Positions 16,657 to 24,694 of a stretch of 64,000 nt of DNA are shown here, piece after piece. The notes beneath the pieces were generated by a model. That model saw only the letters and a program-made list of their open reading frames with translations, ran no database searches and was not told the DNA's origin. The stretch is from Saccharopolyspora_C sp047200635. GTDB lineage: Bacteria > Actinomycetota > Actinomycetes > Mycobacteriales > Pseudonocardiaceae. Position 1 is the first letter of the stretch. Each line of letters begins with the position of its first letter. The DNA is taken from positions 5,937-69,936 of the forward strand of contig NZ_JBJZOI010000027.1 in NCBI RefSeq assembly GCF_047200635.1, read 5' to 3'. The position numbers and the translations under genes are program-made.

Positions 16657-18288
16657 ATGTCCCAGTTCCGGCTTTCGCAGTTCCGGGTGCCCCGGACCGG
16701 CGCCTCCCAGTTCCGCCGGACCAGTCTCGCCGCGCAGTTGTTCGTGCTGCAGGTCGTGGTCGTGGCCCTCGTCGTGCTGGCCGGGGTCGCGCTGGGTTAC
16801 CTGGACGCGCAGCGGCGCACCGCGCAGGCCGCGGCGGACGAGGTCGCCGGCGTGGCGGGCACCCTCGCGGTGGAGCCCGAGGTGGTGGCCGCGGTGACGG
16901 GCGATGACCCGTCGCGGGTGCTGCAGCCGCTGGCGGAGCGGACTCGCGCGTCGACCGGCGTCGCCTTCATCACGATCATGGATCCGTCCGGGATCCGCTA
17001 CACGCACCCGAACCCGGCCTTGATCGGACGGCCGTTCCTGGGCAACATCGCCGAGGCGCAGCGGGGCCGGGTGCTCACCGAGACCTTCGCGGGCACGCTC
17101 GGTCCGTCGGTGCGGGTGGTCGTCCCCGTGTTCGACGACGTGGGCCGGGTGCGCGCGCTGGTGGCGGTGGGCATCACGGTTCGGGTGCTGACCGCCGAGC
17201 TCAGCGGGCAGATCCTCGTGCTGGCCGGGGTGGGCGCGGTCGCGCTGCTGTTCGGAGGCGTGGCTAGTTACCTGGTGGCGGCCCGGTTGCGCAGGCACAC
17301 CCACGGCTTGACCCCGGGGGAGCTGAGCCGGATGTACGAGTACCACGACGCGATCTTGCACGCGGTCCGCGAGGGACTGCTGCTGGTGGCGCCGACCGGG
17401 GAGGTGACGTTGTGCAACGACGGAGCGGCGGTGCTGCTCGGTTCGGATCCCGCCGAGGTGACGGGCACGAACCTCGCCGAGCTCGGGTTCCCGGGAACGC
17501 TGGTGGACGCGTTGGCGTCCCGCCGTCCGGTGCGCGACGAGGTGCACGTGACGGATGACCGGGTGCTGCTGGTGAACGGGTCCGCGGTGCGCAGCGGTGG
17601 CCGGGACCTGGGCAGCGTGGTGACCTTGCGGGACCACACCGAGTTGCAGGCGTTGACGGGGGAACTGGATTCGATGCGCGGGTTCTCCGAGTCGTTGCGC
17701 TCGCAGGCGCACGAGTCGGCGAACCGGCTGCACGCGGTGGTCTCCCTGATCGAGCTGGGCAGGGTGGAGGAGGCCGTGGCCTTCGCGACCTCGGAGCTGA
17801 AGGTCGCCCAGCACTTGACCGATCGAGTGGTGGAGGCGGTGCGCGAACCGGTGCTCGCGGCGGTGCTGCTGGGCAAGAGCGCCGAAGCGCGGGAGCGCGG
17901 CGTGGAGGTCGTGCTGACCGAGGACAGCGCCGTGGACGACCGGGCGCTGGAGCACGTCGGTGCGCGCGACCTGGTGACGATCCTGGGGAATCTGATCGAC
18001 AACGCCGTGGAGGCGACCTTCGACGTGCCGTCACCCCGGGTGGAGGTGAGCGTTCGCTCCGCGGAGCGGGAGCTGTCCGTCGTGGTCGCCGACAACGGCC
18101 CGGGCGTGGACCCGGAGGTGGCCAGTGCGGTGTTCACCCGCGGCTGGTCGACGAAGCGGCCGGGCCGCGGCCTGGGCTTGGCCCTGGTGGGGCAGAGCGT
18201 GCGGCGCTACGGCGGCGAGGTCGAGGTCGGCGGGGAGCGCGGCGCGGTGTTCGCGGTCCGGATCCCGCTGCCCGAGGTGTCGTCGTGA
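16657..18288 (+). CDS. Sensor histidine kinase, CitA/DcuS type
   Basis: The 543-residue kinase has a first membrane helix near residues 25-48, a periplasmic PAS/Cache sensor to about 185 (with DPSGIRYTHPNPALIGRPF, typical of citrate/dicarboxylate sensors) and a second helix near 190-212. A cytoplasmic PAS follows around 235-320. The phosphoacceptor His lies in LRSQAHESANRLHAVVSLI, and the ATPase domain has ILGNLIDNAVEA, VADNGPGV and RGLGLALV. It should sense an extracellular di- or tricarboxylate and phosphorylate the next gene's product. The ATG at 16657 is chosen with GGGAG upstream, though a GTG at 16618 in frame is possible. The stop overlaps the regulator gene (GTGA). Confidence 0.92.
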   Translation: MSQFRLSQFRVPRTGASQFRRTSLAAQLFVLQVVVVALVVLAGVALGYLDAQRRTAQAAADEVAGVAGTLAVEPEVVAAVTGDDPSRVLQPLAERTRASTGVAFITIMDPSGIRYTHPNPALIGRPFLGNIAEAQRGRVLTETFAGTLGPSVRVVVPVFDDVGRVRALVAVGITVRVLTAELSGQILVLAGVGAVALLFGGVASYLVAARLRRHTHGLTPGELSRMYEYHDAILHAVREGLLLVAPTGEVTLCNDGAAVLLGSDPAEVTGTNLAELGFPGTLVDALASRRPVRDEVHVTDDRVLLVNGSAVRSGGRDLGSVVTLRDHTELQALTGELDSMRGFSESLRSQAHESANRLHAVVSLIELGRVEEAVAFATSELKVAQHLTDRVVEAVREPVLAAVLLGKSAEARERGVEVVLTEDSAVDDRALEHVGARDLVTILGNLIDNAVEATFDVPSPRVEVSVRSAERELSVVVADNGPGVDPEVASAVFTRGWSTKRPGRGLGLALVGQSVRRYGGEVEVGGERGAVFAVRIPLPEVSS

Positions 18289-18959
18289 TCTCGGTTCTGG
18301 TGGTGGAGGACGACCCGGTGGCGGGCGAGGCGCACGAGCTGTACGTGAACCGGGTGGAGGGGTTCGCGGTCGCGGGCCGGGCCCGCACCGGCCAGGAGGC
18401 GCTGCGCTTCCTGGAGCACACCTCGGTGGACCTCGTGCTGCTGGACCTGCGGCTGCCGGACGTGGACGGGTTGTCGGTGGCGCGGGCGCTGCGGACCGCC
18501 GGCAGCGGCACCGACGTGATCGCGGTGACCTCGGCGCGCGATCTGAAGGTGGTGCGCGCCTCGGTCGCCAGCGGCGTGGTGCAGTACCTGCTGAAGCCGT
18601 TCACCTTCGCCGCGATGCGGGAGAAGCTGGAGCACTACGCCCGGTTCCGGGAGAGCCTCGGTCACGATCGCGAGGCCAGCGGGCAGAGCGAGATCGACCG
18701 CGCCTTCTCCACGCTGCGCGGTGTCGACCGCGCGTCCCTGCCGAAGGGCATGGGGGAGGAGACGCTGGCCGCGGTGGTCTCGGCGTTGCGCTCGCACCGG
18801 GAGGGCGCGGCCGCGGGTGCGGTGGGGGAGTTGGCCGGGGTGTCCCGGGTGACGGCCCGGCGCTACCTGGAGTACCTGGTGGACAACGGGATGGCCCGCC
18901 GCGATCCGCGTTACGGCGGGGTGGGCAGGCCGGAGATGTTCTACCGCTGGGACGGGTAG
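18285..18959 (+). CDS. Response regulator, CitB/DcuR/DctR type
   Basis: The 224-residue protein has an N-terminal receiver domain with acidic residues in VEDDP, phosphoacceptor Asp54 in VLLDLRLPD, the Ser/Thr in AVTSARD and Lys in LKPFTF. The C-terminal helix-turn-helix, GAVGELAGVSRVTARRYLEYL, is that of the CitT/DcuR group. Start GTG overlaps the kinase stop, so the pair is co-translated. The likely target is the divergent dctA-like gene across the 156-base gap 16501-16656. Confidence 0.92.
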   Translation: MISVLVVEDDPVAGEAHELYVNRVEGFAVAGRARTGQEALRFLEHTSVDLVLLDLRLPDVDGLSVARALRTAGSGTDVIAVTSARDLKVVRASVASGVVQYLLKPFTFAAMREKLEHYARFRESLGHDREASGQSEIDRAFSTLRGVDRASLPKGMGEETLAAVVSALRSHREGAAAGAVGELAGVSRVTARRYLEYLVDNGMARRDPRYGGVGRPEMFYRWDG

Positions 18960-18967
18960 CCCGGTGC

Positions 18968-19426
18968 TCAGCTCTGATCCGCCGCGGGCCGCAGCACGGG
19001 CGCGCCGGGACCGAGCTCGGCCATCCGGTCCTCGGCGTTGTTGAGACCGCAGGTGCGCAGCGACAGGCAGCCGCAGCCGATGCAGTCGGTGAGCCGGTCC
19101 CGGAGCCGCTGCAGGCCGTCGATGCGCGCGTCGAGCTCGTCGCGCCACGAGCGGGACAGCCTGCTCCAGTCGGCTTGGCCGGGGGCGTGGTCGGTGGGCA
19201 GGGTGGAGAGCGCCTCGGCGACCTGGTCGAGGCTGAGCCCGACCCGCTGGGCGGCGCGGATGAACGCGAGCCTGCGCAGCACGGCGCGTTCGAAGCGGCG
19301 CTGGTTGCCGCTGGTGCGGGTGGAGGTGATGAGACCGCGCTGCTCGTAGAACCGCAGCGCGGTCGGGGCGACTCCGCTGCGGTGCGCCACTTCGCCGATG
19401 GTGAGCAGGGGCGGGAGCGTGGACAT
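18968..19426 (-). CDS. soxR: Redox-sensitive MerR-family activator SoxR
   Basis: The 152-residue protein has the MerR winged-helix N-terminus (LTIGEVAHRSGVAPTALRFYEQRGLI), a dimerisation helix, and the [2Fe-2S] motif CIGCGCLSLRTC (C-x2-C-x-C-x5-C) specific to SoxR. SoxR turns on promoters with over-long spacers when its cluster is oxidised by redox-cycling compounds. A matching 20-bp near-palindrome in a 19-bp spacer promoter lies 45 bases upstream and reads the other way, toward the transketolase genes. That makes those genes its likely target. Confidence 0.95.
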   Translation of the reverse strand: MSTLPPLLTIGEVAHRSGVAPTALRFYEQRGLITSTRTSGNQRRFERAVLRRLAFIRAAQRVGLSLDQVAEALSTLPTDHAPGQADWSRLSRSWRDELDARIDGLQRLRDRLTDCIGCGCLSLRTCGLNNAEDRMAELGPGAPVLRPAADQS

Positions 19427-19467
19427 GCCCCCACGGTAACCCTGGAGTTCACCTGAACTACCGGTCC

Positions 19468-19498
19468 TTGACTTGGAGCGCGCTCGAAGTTCCAGGCT
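19468..19498 (+). promoter_or_regulatory. SoxR/MerR-type promoter for the transketolase genes
   Basis: A -35 TTGACT (19468-19473) and a -10-like CAGGCT (19493-19498) are separated by 19 bases, the over-long spacer of MerR-family promoters. ACTTGGAGCGCGCTCGAAGT (19471-19490) is a 20-bp palindrome with one mismatched pair. The expected transcription start falls on the A of the ATG at 19505, implying a leaderless mRNA. Confidence 0.7.
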
Positions 19499-19504
19499 GT
19501 CCGC

Positions 19505-20218
19505 ATGACGACCTCAGCCGCCGCCCCGCGCGGAGTTCCGGACCGGCCGGACCTGACCGCCCTCCTGGCCCGGATGTCCGGCGACGAGAAGCACTCGCCC
19601 GCGGCGACCTCCACCGCCGACGTGCTGGAGGTGCTCTACGACCGCGTGCTCGCGGTCGACCCGGACAGGCCGGACGACCCGCACCGCGACCGCTTCCTGC
19701 TGTCCAAGGGCCACGGTCCGATGGCCTACTACGCGGTGCTCGCGGCGAAGGGCTTCTTCGACCCGGCGGAGCTCGACGGCTGGAGCCGCTTCGACTCGCG
19801 ACTCGGCCAGCACCCGGACCGGGTGCTGGTGCCCGGGGTGGAGATCGGCAGCGGTTCCCTCGGCCACGGGTTGCCGCTGGCGCTGGGAACCGCGCTCGGC
19901 CTCCGAGCCCAGGGCCTGCACCGCCCCCGCGTCGTGGTGCTGCTCGGCGACGCCGAGCTCGACGAGGGCAGCAACCACGAGGCGATCGCGGTCGCGGGCC
20001 GGCTCGGGCTGGGTTCGCTGACCGCCGTCGTCGTGGACAACGCCTCGGCGACGCTCGGCTGGCCGGGCGGTCTCGACGAGCGCTTCGCCCGCGAGGGCTG
20101 GGCCGCGCGCACCGTCGACGGCCGGGACCACGACGCCCTGCACCGCGCCCTCACCGACACCCGCCCCCGCCAGCCGCTCGCGGTGATCGCCCGCGTCGAG
20201 CCGAAGGAGTCCGCATGA
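19505..20218 (+). CDS. Transketolase, N-terminal (ThDP-binding) subunit
   Basis: The 237-residue protein corresponds to the first third of a transketolase. SKGHGPMAYYAVLAAKGFF, GSLGHGLPLALGTALG and the thiamine-diphosphate motif GDAELDEGSNHEAIAVAG (GDGEL...EG-like) are visible. The two-subunit form is widespread in bacteria and archaea but its substrates are often unclear; it may act on sugar phosphates or on secondary-metabolite precursors. A SoxR-type promoter ends exactly at its start codon. The partner gene follows with ATGA overlap. Confidence 0.9.
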   Translation: MTTSAAAPRGVPDRPDLTALLARMSGDEKHSPAATSTADVLEVLYDRVLAVDPDRPDDPHRDRFLLSKGHGPMAYYAVLAAKGFFDPAELDGWSRFDSRLGQHPDRVLVPGVEIGSGSLGHGLPLALGTALGLRAQGLHRPRVVVLLGDAELDEGSNHEAIAVAGRLGLGSLTAVVVDNASATLGWPGGLDERFAREGWAARTVDGRDHDALHRALTDTRPRQPLAVIARVEPKESA

Positions 20219-21159
20219 CCGCCGTCCGTCCCACCGCGCCCGCTGGAGCCCCGGCGCCGCCGATGCGCGAGCAGTTCACCGAGATCGTCGGGGCCGCCCT
20301 GGACGTGGATCCCCGGCTGGCCGTGGTGCTCGCCGACATCTCCGCTGACCGGTTCGCCGCCGCCGCGTCCCGCCACCCGCACCGGGTGCTCAACGTCGGC
20401 ATCCGGGAGCAGGCGCTGATCGGCGTCGCCGGTGGGCTGGCGCTGACCGGAATGCGGCCGGTGGTGCACTCCATCGCCCCGTTCCTGGTGGAGCGTCCGT
20501 TCGAGCAGCTCAAGCTGGACCTCAACCACCAGGGCGTCGGCGCGGTGCTGGTGAGCACCGGCGCCTCCTACGACTACCCGGCAGCGGGCCGCACCCACAT
20601 GGCCCCGGGGGACGTCGCGCTGCTGGACGCGCTGCCGGGCTGGGCGGTGCACGTGCCCGGCCACCCCGCCGAGTTCGCCGAGCTGCTGCGCGGCGAGCTG
20701 CTCGCCGACGGGCTGGCCTACCTGCGGATGAGCGAGCGCACCAACGAGTTCCCGCTCCCCGCCGGACGGGGTTTCCAGGTGGTGCGGCGGGGGAGCGCGG
20801 GGGTGGTGCTCGCGGTGGGGCCGATGCTGCGCCCCGTGCTGGCCGCGACCGGGTCGCTGGACGTGACGGTGCTGTACGCCTCGACGGTGCGACCGTTCGA
20901 CGGGGCGGCGTTGCGGTCCGCGGCGCTGGCGGCGGTGCCGGACGTGGTGCTGGTGGAGCCCTGCCTGCGGGACACCTCCACCGCGGCGGTGAGCGGCGCG
21001 CTGACCGATCTGCCGCACCGCGTGCTCGGGCTCGGCGTGGCCCGGGACGCCGAACTGCGCGCCTACGGGACCGCCGCCGAGCACGATGCCGCGCACGGCC
21101 TGGACGCAGCCGGGCTGGCGGGGGCGATCCGGCGATTCCTCGTTCTGGACGGCCGGTAG
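20215..21159 (+). CDS. Transketolase, C-terminal subunit
   Basis: The 314-residue protein has the pyrimidine-binding domain (REQFTEIVGAALDVDPRL, LNVGIREQALIGVAGGLALTG with the catalytic Glu that activates ThDP) and a transketolase C-terminal domain. Together with the preceding gene it makes one complete enzyme. The ATG overlaps the previous stop. Its own stop codon TAG (21157-21159) forms the first half of the TAGCCT hexamer that looks like the -10 of hisH. Confidence 0.9.
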   Translation: MTAVRPTAPAGAPAPPMREQFTEIVGAALDVDPRLAVVLADISADRFAAAASRHPHRVLNVGIREQALIGVAGGLALTGMRPVVHSIAPFLVERPFEQLKLDLNHQGVGAVLVSTGASYDYPAAGRTHMAPGDVALLDALPGWAVHVPGHPAEFAELLRGELLADGLAYLRMSERTNEFPLPAGRGFQVVRRGSAGVVLAVGPMLRPVLAATGSLDVTVLYASTVRPFDGAALRSAALAAVPDVVLVEPCLRDTSTAAVSGALTDLPHRVLGLGVARDAELRAYGTAAEHDAAHGLDAAGLAGAIRRFLVLDGR

Positions 21160-21162
21160 CCT
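21157..21162 (+). promoter_or_regulatory. -10 element for leaderless hisH transcript
   Basis: TAGCCT is followed by exactly six bases and the hisH GTG at 21169. The same TANNNT-N6-start spacing is seen at hisA, hisF, lgt and the DUF2461 gene. No ribosome site precedes hisH. No convincing -35 was found. Confidence 0.5.
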
Positions 21163-21168
21163 GGCCTC

Positions 21169-21798
21169 GTGGCACGCGTCGTCGTACTGGACTATGGCTC
21201 CGGCAACCTGCGATCCGCTGAACGCGCCCTGGAGCACGCCGGCGCGGACGTGCGGGTGACTTCGGACGCGCACGCCGCCGTCGAGGCCGACGGGCTCGTG
21301 GTTCCCGGTGTCGGTGCCTTCGCGGCCTGCATGGAAGGTCTGCTCGCCGCCGGGGGGGACAAGATCATCGATCAGCGCCTGGCCGGGGACCGGCCGGTGC
21401 TGGGCATCTGCGTGGGGATGCAGGTGCTGTTCGAGCGCGGGGTCGAGCACGGCGTGCAGGCCGACGGTTGCGGCCAGTGGCCGGGCGACGTGGAGCGACT
21501 CCGGGCCGAGGTGCTGCCGCACATGGGATGGAACGAGGTCACCGCCCCGGCCGGCTCGGTGCTGTTCGAGGGCATGGACCCGGGGACCCGGTTCTACTTC
21601 GTGCACTCGTTCGCCGCGCGTCGCTGGGAGCAGCCGGGTTCGGGGACGATCGCCCCGGCGAAGGTCACCTGGGCGGAGCACGGCGAACCGTTCATCGCCG
21701 CCGTGGAGCACGGACCGCTGTCGGCCACCCAGTTCCACCCGGAGAAGTCCGGGGCGGCCGGGGCTCGCCTGCTGCGCAACTGGCTCGGGACGCTCTGA
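21169..21798 (+). CDS. hisH: Imidazole glycerol phosphate synthase, glutaminase subunit HisH
   Basis: HisH releases ammonia from glutamine for HisF. The 209-residue class I amidotransferase has DYGSGNLRSAERAL, the nucleophile Cys in VLGICVGMQVLFE, the PHMGWN motif and the His-Glu pair in ATQFHPEKSG. GTG at 21169 has no ribosome site but sits six bases after TAGCCT. It opens the second his block, now separated from hisB by the esterase, dctA, two-component, soxR and transketolase genes. Confidence 0.97.
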   Translation: MARVVVLDYGSGNLRSAERALEHAGADVRVTSDAHAAVEADGLVVPGVGAFAACMEGLLAAGGDKIIDQRLAGDRPVLGICVGMQVLFERGVEHGVQADGCGQWPGDVERLRAEVLPHMGWNEVTAPAGSVLFEGMDPGTRFYFVHSFAARRWEQPGSGTIAPAKVTWAEHGEPFIAAVEHGPLSATQFHPEKSGAAGARLLRNWLGTL

Positions 21799-21799
21799 G

Positions 21800-22000
21800 G
21801 TGCGCCGCCACGGTCTGATGCACCCGAGGGGCGCGGCGCGCGTCGTGGCGCTGCTGCTCGCGATCGGCGTGATCGCCGGATTCAGCTCCACCTACCTGGT
21901 GCAGGCCGGTGTTCCGGGCTGGCTGATCCTGGTGGTGACCCTGCTGGCGCTGCTGGTGCCGATCGTGGCCGCCTCCCGCGGCTCGCACCGGAACCGCTGA
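21800..22000 (+). CDS. Small membrane protein between hisH and hisA
   Basis: A 66-residue ORF starts one base after the hisH stop (GTG at 21800; an in-frame ATG at 21818 is possible). Two hydrophobic helices, VVALLLAIGVIAGF and WLILVVTLLALLVPIVAA, are followed by a basic tail SRGSHRNR. The position suggests co-expression with hisH. No known family. Confidence 0.6.
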   Translation: MRRHGLMHPRGAARVVALLLAIGVIAGFSSTYLVQAGVPGWLILVVTLLALLVPIVAASRGSHRNR

Positions 22001-22042
22001 CCCGATGCCGGTGCCGAGCGCACCGGCCGAGACGGCGGATCC

Positions 22043-22048
22043 TAGGAT
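22043..22048 (+). promoter_or_regulatory. -10 element for leaderless hisA (priA) transcript
   Basis: TAGGAT followed by six bases and the GTG at 22055. No ribosome site lies upstream of that start. Confidence 0.5.
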
Positions 22049-22054
22049 GAACGG

Positions 22055-22786
22055 GTGACTTTCACGCTTCTTCCCGCTGTTGACGTGGCCGGAGGCCAGG
22101 CGGTCCGCCTGGTTCGAGGTGCGGCCGGTACCGAGACCTCCTACGGGGATCCGCTGGAGGCCGCGCTGGCCTGGCAGCGGGCCGGCGCCGAGTGGATCCA
22201 CCTGGTCGACCTCGACGCCGCCTTCGGCCGCGGCTCCAACCGGGAGCTGCTGGCCGACGTGGTGCGGCGCCTCGACGTGCGGGTGGAGCTCTCCGGGGGC
22301 ATCCGCGACGACGCGTCGCTCAAGGCCGCGCTGGACACCGGCTGCGACCGGGTCAACCTGGGCACCGCGGCGCTGGAGGACCCGGCGTGGGCGGACCGGA
22401 TCGTCGCCGAGCACGGCGAGCAGGTCGCGGTGGGCTTGGACGTGCGCATCACCGAGCAGGGCCACCGCCTCGCCGCGCGGGGGTGGACCCGGGACGGCGG
22501 TGACCTGTGGGAGGTGCTGGCCCGGCTGGACGCCGCCGGTTGCCGCCGCTACGTCGTCACCGACGTGAGCAAGGACGGCACCTTGCAGGGGCCGAACGTC
22601 GAGCTGCTGCGCGAGGTGTGCGCCCGCACCGATGCCCCCGTCGTCGCCTCCGGCGGCGTGTCCAGCGTGGACGACCTGCGGGCGCTGGCGGAGCTGGCTC
22701 CGCTGGGCGTGGAGGGGTCGATCGTGGGCAAGGCCCTGTACGCGGGCAACTTCACCTTGGAGCAGGCCCTCGCCGCGGTGTCCTGA
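22055..22786 (+). CDS. priA: Phosphoribosyl isomerase A (PriA, HisA/TrpF)
   Basis: The 243-residue beta/alpha barrel isomerises ProFAR in histidine synthesis. It opens with LLPAVDVAGGQAVRLV (catalytic Asp in the first strand), has SGGIRDDASL, and the second Asp in VTDVSKDGTLQGPN. In actinobacteria this enzyme is the bifunctional PriA that also isomerises phosphoribosyl anthranilate. The trp genes in this window include no trpF, which fits that role. Bifunctionality is inferred from lineage, not proven by a residue seen here. Confidence 0.94.
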   Translation: MTFTLLPAVDVAGGQAVRLVRGAAGTETSYGDPLEAALAWQRAGAEWIHLVDLDAAFGRGSNRELLADVVRRLDVRVELSGGIRDDASLKAALDTGCDRVNLGTAALEDPAWADRIVAEHGEQVAVGLDVRITEQGHRLAARGWTRDGGDLWEVLARLDAAGCRRYVVTDVSKDGTLQGPNVELLREVCARTDAPVVASGGVSSVDDLRALAELAPLGVEGSIVGKALYAGNFTLEQALAAVS

Positions 22787-22821
22787 TCGGACCGCGCACC
22801 GGACCGCGACCGGCCCGTGGC

Positions 22822-22827
22822 TAGGCT
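22822..22827 (+). promoter_or_regulatory. -10 element for leaderless hisF transcript
   Basis: TAGGCT, then six bases, then the ATG at 22834. The GGAGG in the six-base spacer is too close to the start to be a normal ribosome site. Confidence 0.5.
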
Positions 22828-22833
22828 GGAGGC

Positions 22834-23607
22834 ATGGGCGTCGCGGTACGAGTGATCCCCTGCCTGGACGTGGACGCCGGGCGGGTCGTCAAGGGTGTCA
22901 ACTTCACGGACCTGGTTGACGCGGGTGATCCCGTGGAGCTGGCCGAGACCTACGACGCCGAGGGCGCCGACGAGCTCACCTTCCTGGACGTGACCGCGTC
23001 CTCCTCGGACCGGGAGACCACTTTCGAGGTGGTGCGCCGCACCGCGGAGCAGGTGTTCATCCCGCTGACCGTGGGCGGCGGGGTGCGCACGCCCGACGAC
23101 ATCGACCGGCTGCTGCGCGCGGGCGCGGACAAGGTCAGCGTGAACACCGCCGCGATCGCGCGCCCGGAGCTGCTGCGGGAGTCCTCCCGCCGGTTCGGCG
23201 CCCAGTGCGTCGTGCTCTCCGCCGACGCCCGCCGGGTGCCCGCGGGGGAGACGCCCACCGCGTCCGGTTTCGAGGTCACCACGCACGGCGGCAGGCGCGG
23301 CACCGGCATCTGCGCCGTGGAGTGGGCGGAGCGGGCCCAGGAGCTCGGCGTGGGCGAGATCCTGCTCAACTCGATGGACGCCGACGGCACCAAGGCCGGT
23401 TTCGACCTGGAGCTGATCGAGGCGGTGCGGGCCCGGGTGCGGGTGCCGCTGATCGCCAGCGGTGGTGCCGGGGCGGTCGAGCACTTCGCCCCGGCCGTGC
23501 GCGCCGGGGCGGACGCCGTGCTGGCCGCGAGCGTCTTCCACTTCGGCCAGCTGCGGATCGGCGAGGTCAAGGCGGCGCTGCGCGCGGAAGGGATCACGGT
23601 CCGATGA
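22834..23607 (+). CDS. hisF: Imidazole glycerol phosphate synthase, cyclase subunit HisF
   Basis: HisF combines PRFAR with ammonia from HisH to form imidazole glycerol phosphate and AICAR. The 257-residue barrel shows the two catalytic aspartates, in RVIPCLDVDAGRVVKG (Asp11) and VVLSADARRV. Phosphate-binding glycines are in VGGGVRTPDDI and ASGGAGAVEHF. Its stop overlaps the hisI ATG (ATGA). Confidence 0.97.
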   Translation: MGVAVRVIPCLDVDAGRVVKGVNFTDLVDAGDPVELAETYDAEGADELTFLDVTASSSDRETTFEVVRRTAEQVFIPLTVGGGVRTPDDIDRLLRAGADKVSVNTAAIARPELLRESSRRFGAQCVVLSADARRVPAGETPTASGFEVTTHGGRRGTGICAVEWAERAQELGVGEILLNSMDADGTKAGFDLELIEAVRARVRVPLIASGGAGAVEHFAPAVRAGADAVLAASVFHFGQLRIGEVKAALRAEGITVR

Positions 23608-23954
23608 GCGGGCTCGACCCGGCGATCGCCGCCCGGCTCAAGCGCACCGCGGACGGCCTGGTGGCGGCGGTCGTCCAGCAGCGCGGCACCGGCGAGGTGC
23701 TGATGATGGCGTGGATGGACGACGAGGCGCTGCACCGCACGCTGACGACCCGGCGCGGCACCTACTACTCCCGGAGCAGGCGGCAGCTCTGGCTGAAGGG
23801 TGAGACCTCGGGGCACGTGCAGCGGGTGCACGAGGTGCGGCTGGACTGCGACGGCGACACCGTGCTGGTGGTCGTCGACCAGGTCGACGGCGCCTGCCAC
23901 ACCGGCGATCGCACCTGCTTCGACGCGGACCCGCTGCTCGCCGCCGAGGTCTGA
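23604..23954 (+). CDS. hisI: Phosphoribosyl-AMP cyclohydrolase HisI
   Basis: HisI opens the adenine ring of phosphoribosyl-AMP. The 116-residue monofunctional protein has MMAWMDDEAL, GTYYSRSRRQLWLKGETSGHVQ, and the zinc cysteines in LDCDGDTVL and GACHTGDRTCF. No HisE domain is fused, as is usual in actinobacteria. It ends the second his block, six bases from the convergent TetR gene. Confidence 0.97.
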   Translation: MSGLDPAIAARLKRTADGLVAAVVQQRGTGEVLMMAWMDDEALHRTLTTRRGTYYSRSRRQLWLKGETSGHVQRVHEVRLDCDGDTVLVVVDQVDGACHTGDRTCFDADPLLAAEV

Positions 23955-23960
23955 TCCGGG

Positions 23961-24605
23961 TCATTCCGGCGCGGCGAGCGCACCGGTGAGGTAGTGCTGC
24001 AGGTTGGGCCCGATGACGGCCACCACGGTGTCGTGGTCGGCGGAGGCCAGCGGTTCCAGCCGCACCACGTAGCGCGCCATCCCGAGGCCGACGAGCTGCG
24101 AGGCGGCCAGCGAGGCCCGCAGCTCGGGCCGGTCCACCTCCAGCGCTCGCGCGAGCCGGTCGATGACGACGATCGCGACGAACTCGCGGAGCAGGCGCAC
24201 GGCCGTGCGATGGGAGGCGACGCTGCGCACGAGCGCGGCGAACGCCCCGCCCCCGGCCTCGTCCCAGGCGAGCAGGAACCGTCGCAGGATCCGCTCCGCG
24301 AGCCGTTCCGGGTCGCCGGCCAGCAGCTCCGGGAGCACCTCGGCGGGGTCCACCGGGATCTGCACGGCCGCGGTGAACAGGGCCTCCTTGCCGCCGAACC
24401 AGTGGTTGACCATGGCCGGGTCCACCCCGGCGCGGGTGGCGATGGTCCGCACCGTGGCGTCGTTGTAGCCGGACTCGGCGAAGACCTCCCGGGCGGCTTC
24501 GATCAGTGCCGCGCGGGTGTCCTGCCCGCCGGGTCTGCGGCCGCGCCGCTTCGGTGCCTCGTCGCCGGTGCCGTCCTGGCCAGGGGTGCCGTTCACCTCC
24601 GTCAT
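23961..24605 (-). CDS. TetR-family transcriptional regulator
   Basis: The 214-residue protein has a TetR helix-turn-helix near residues 25-70 (ALIEAAREVFAESGYNDATVRTIATRAGVDPAMVNHWFGGKEALF) and a ligand-binding helical domain with WDEAGGGAFAALVRSVAS. This C-terminal type is common among actinobacterial TetR proteins of unknown ligand. The start ATG is 90 bases from divergent trpE, but there is no evidence that it controls trpE. No adjacent efflux or enzyme gene suggests a target. Confidence 0.9.
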   Translation of the reverse strand: MTEVNGTPGQDGTGDEAPKRRGRRPGGQDTRAALIEAAREVFAESGYNDATVRTIATRAGVDPAMVNHWFGGKEALFTAAVQIPVDPAEVLPELLAGDPERLAERILRRFLLAWDEAGGGAFAALVRSVASHRTAVRLLREFVAIVVIDRLARALEVDRPELRASLAASQLVGLGMARYVVRLEPLASADHDTVVAVIGPNLQHYLTGALAAPE

Positions 24606-24694
24606 CCTTCCGGCCGGTGGGGCCCGGCCGCAAAATCCGCCGCGCGGGCCTGACCGCTGCGACGCGATATAGGTGGTGTCGGCACAATGTCGGC

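Noticed and set aside
24606..24694. Trp leader peptide/attenuator before trpE
   Set aside because: The 89-base gap contains no short ORF with consecutive Trp codons and no terminator-antiterminator pair.
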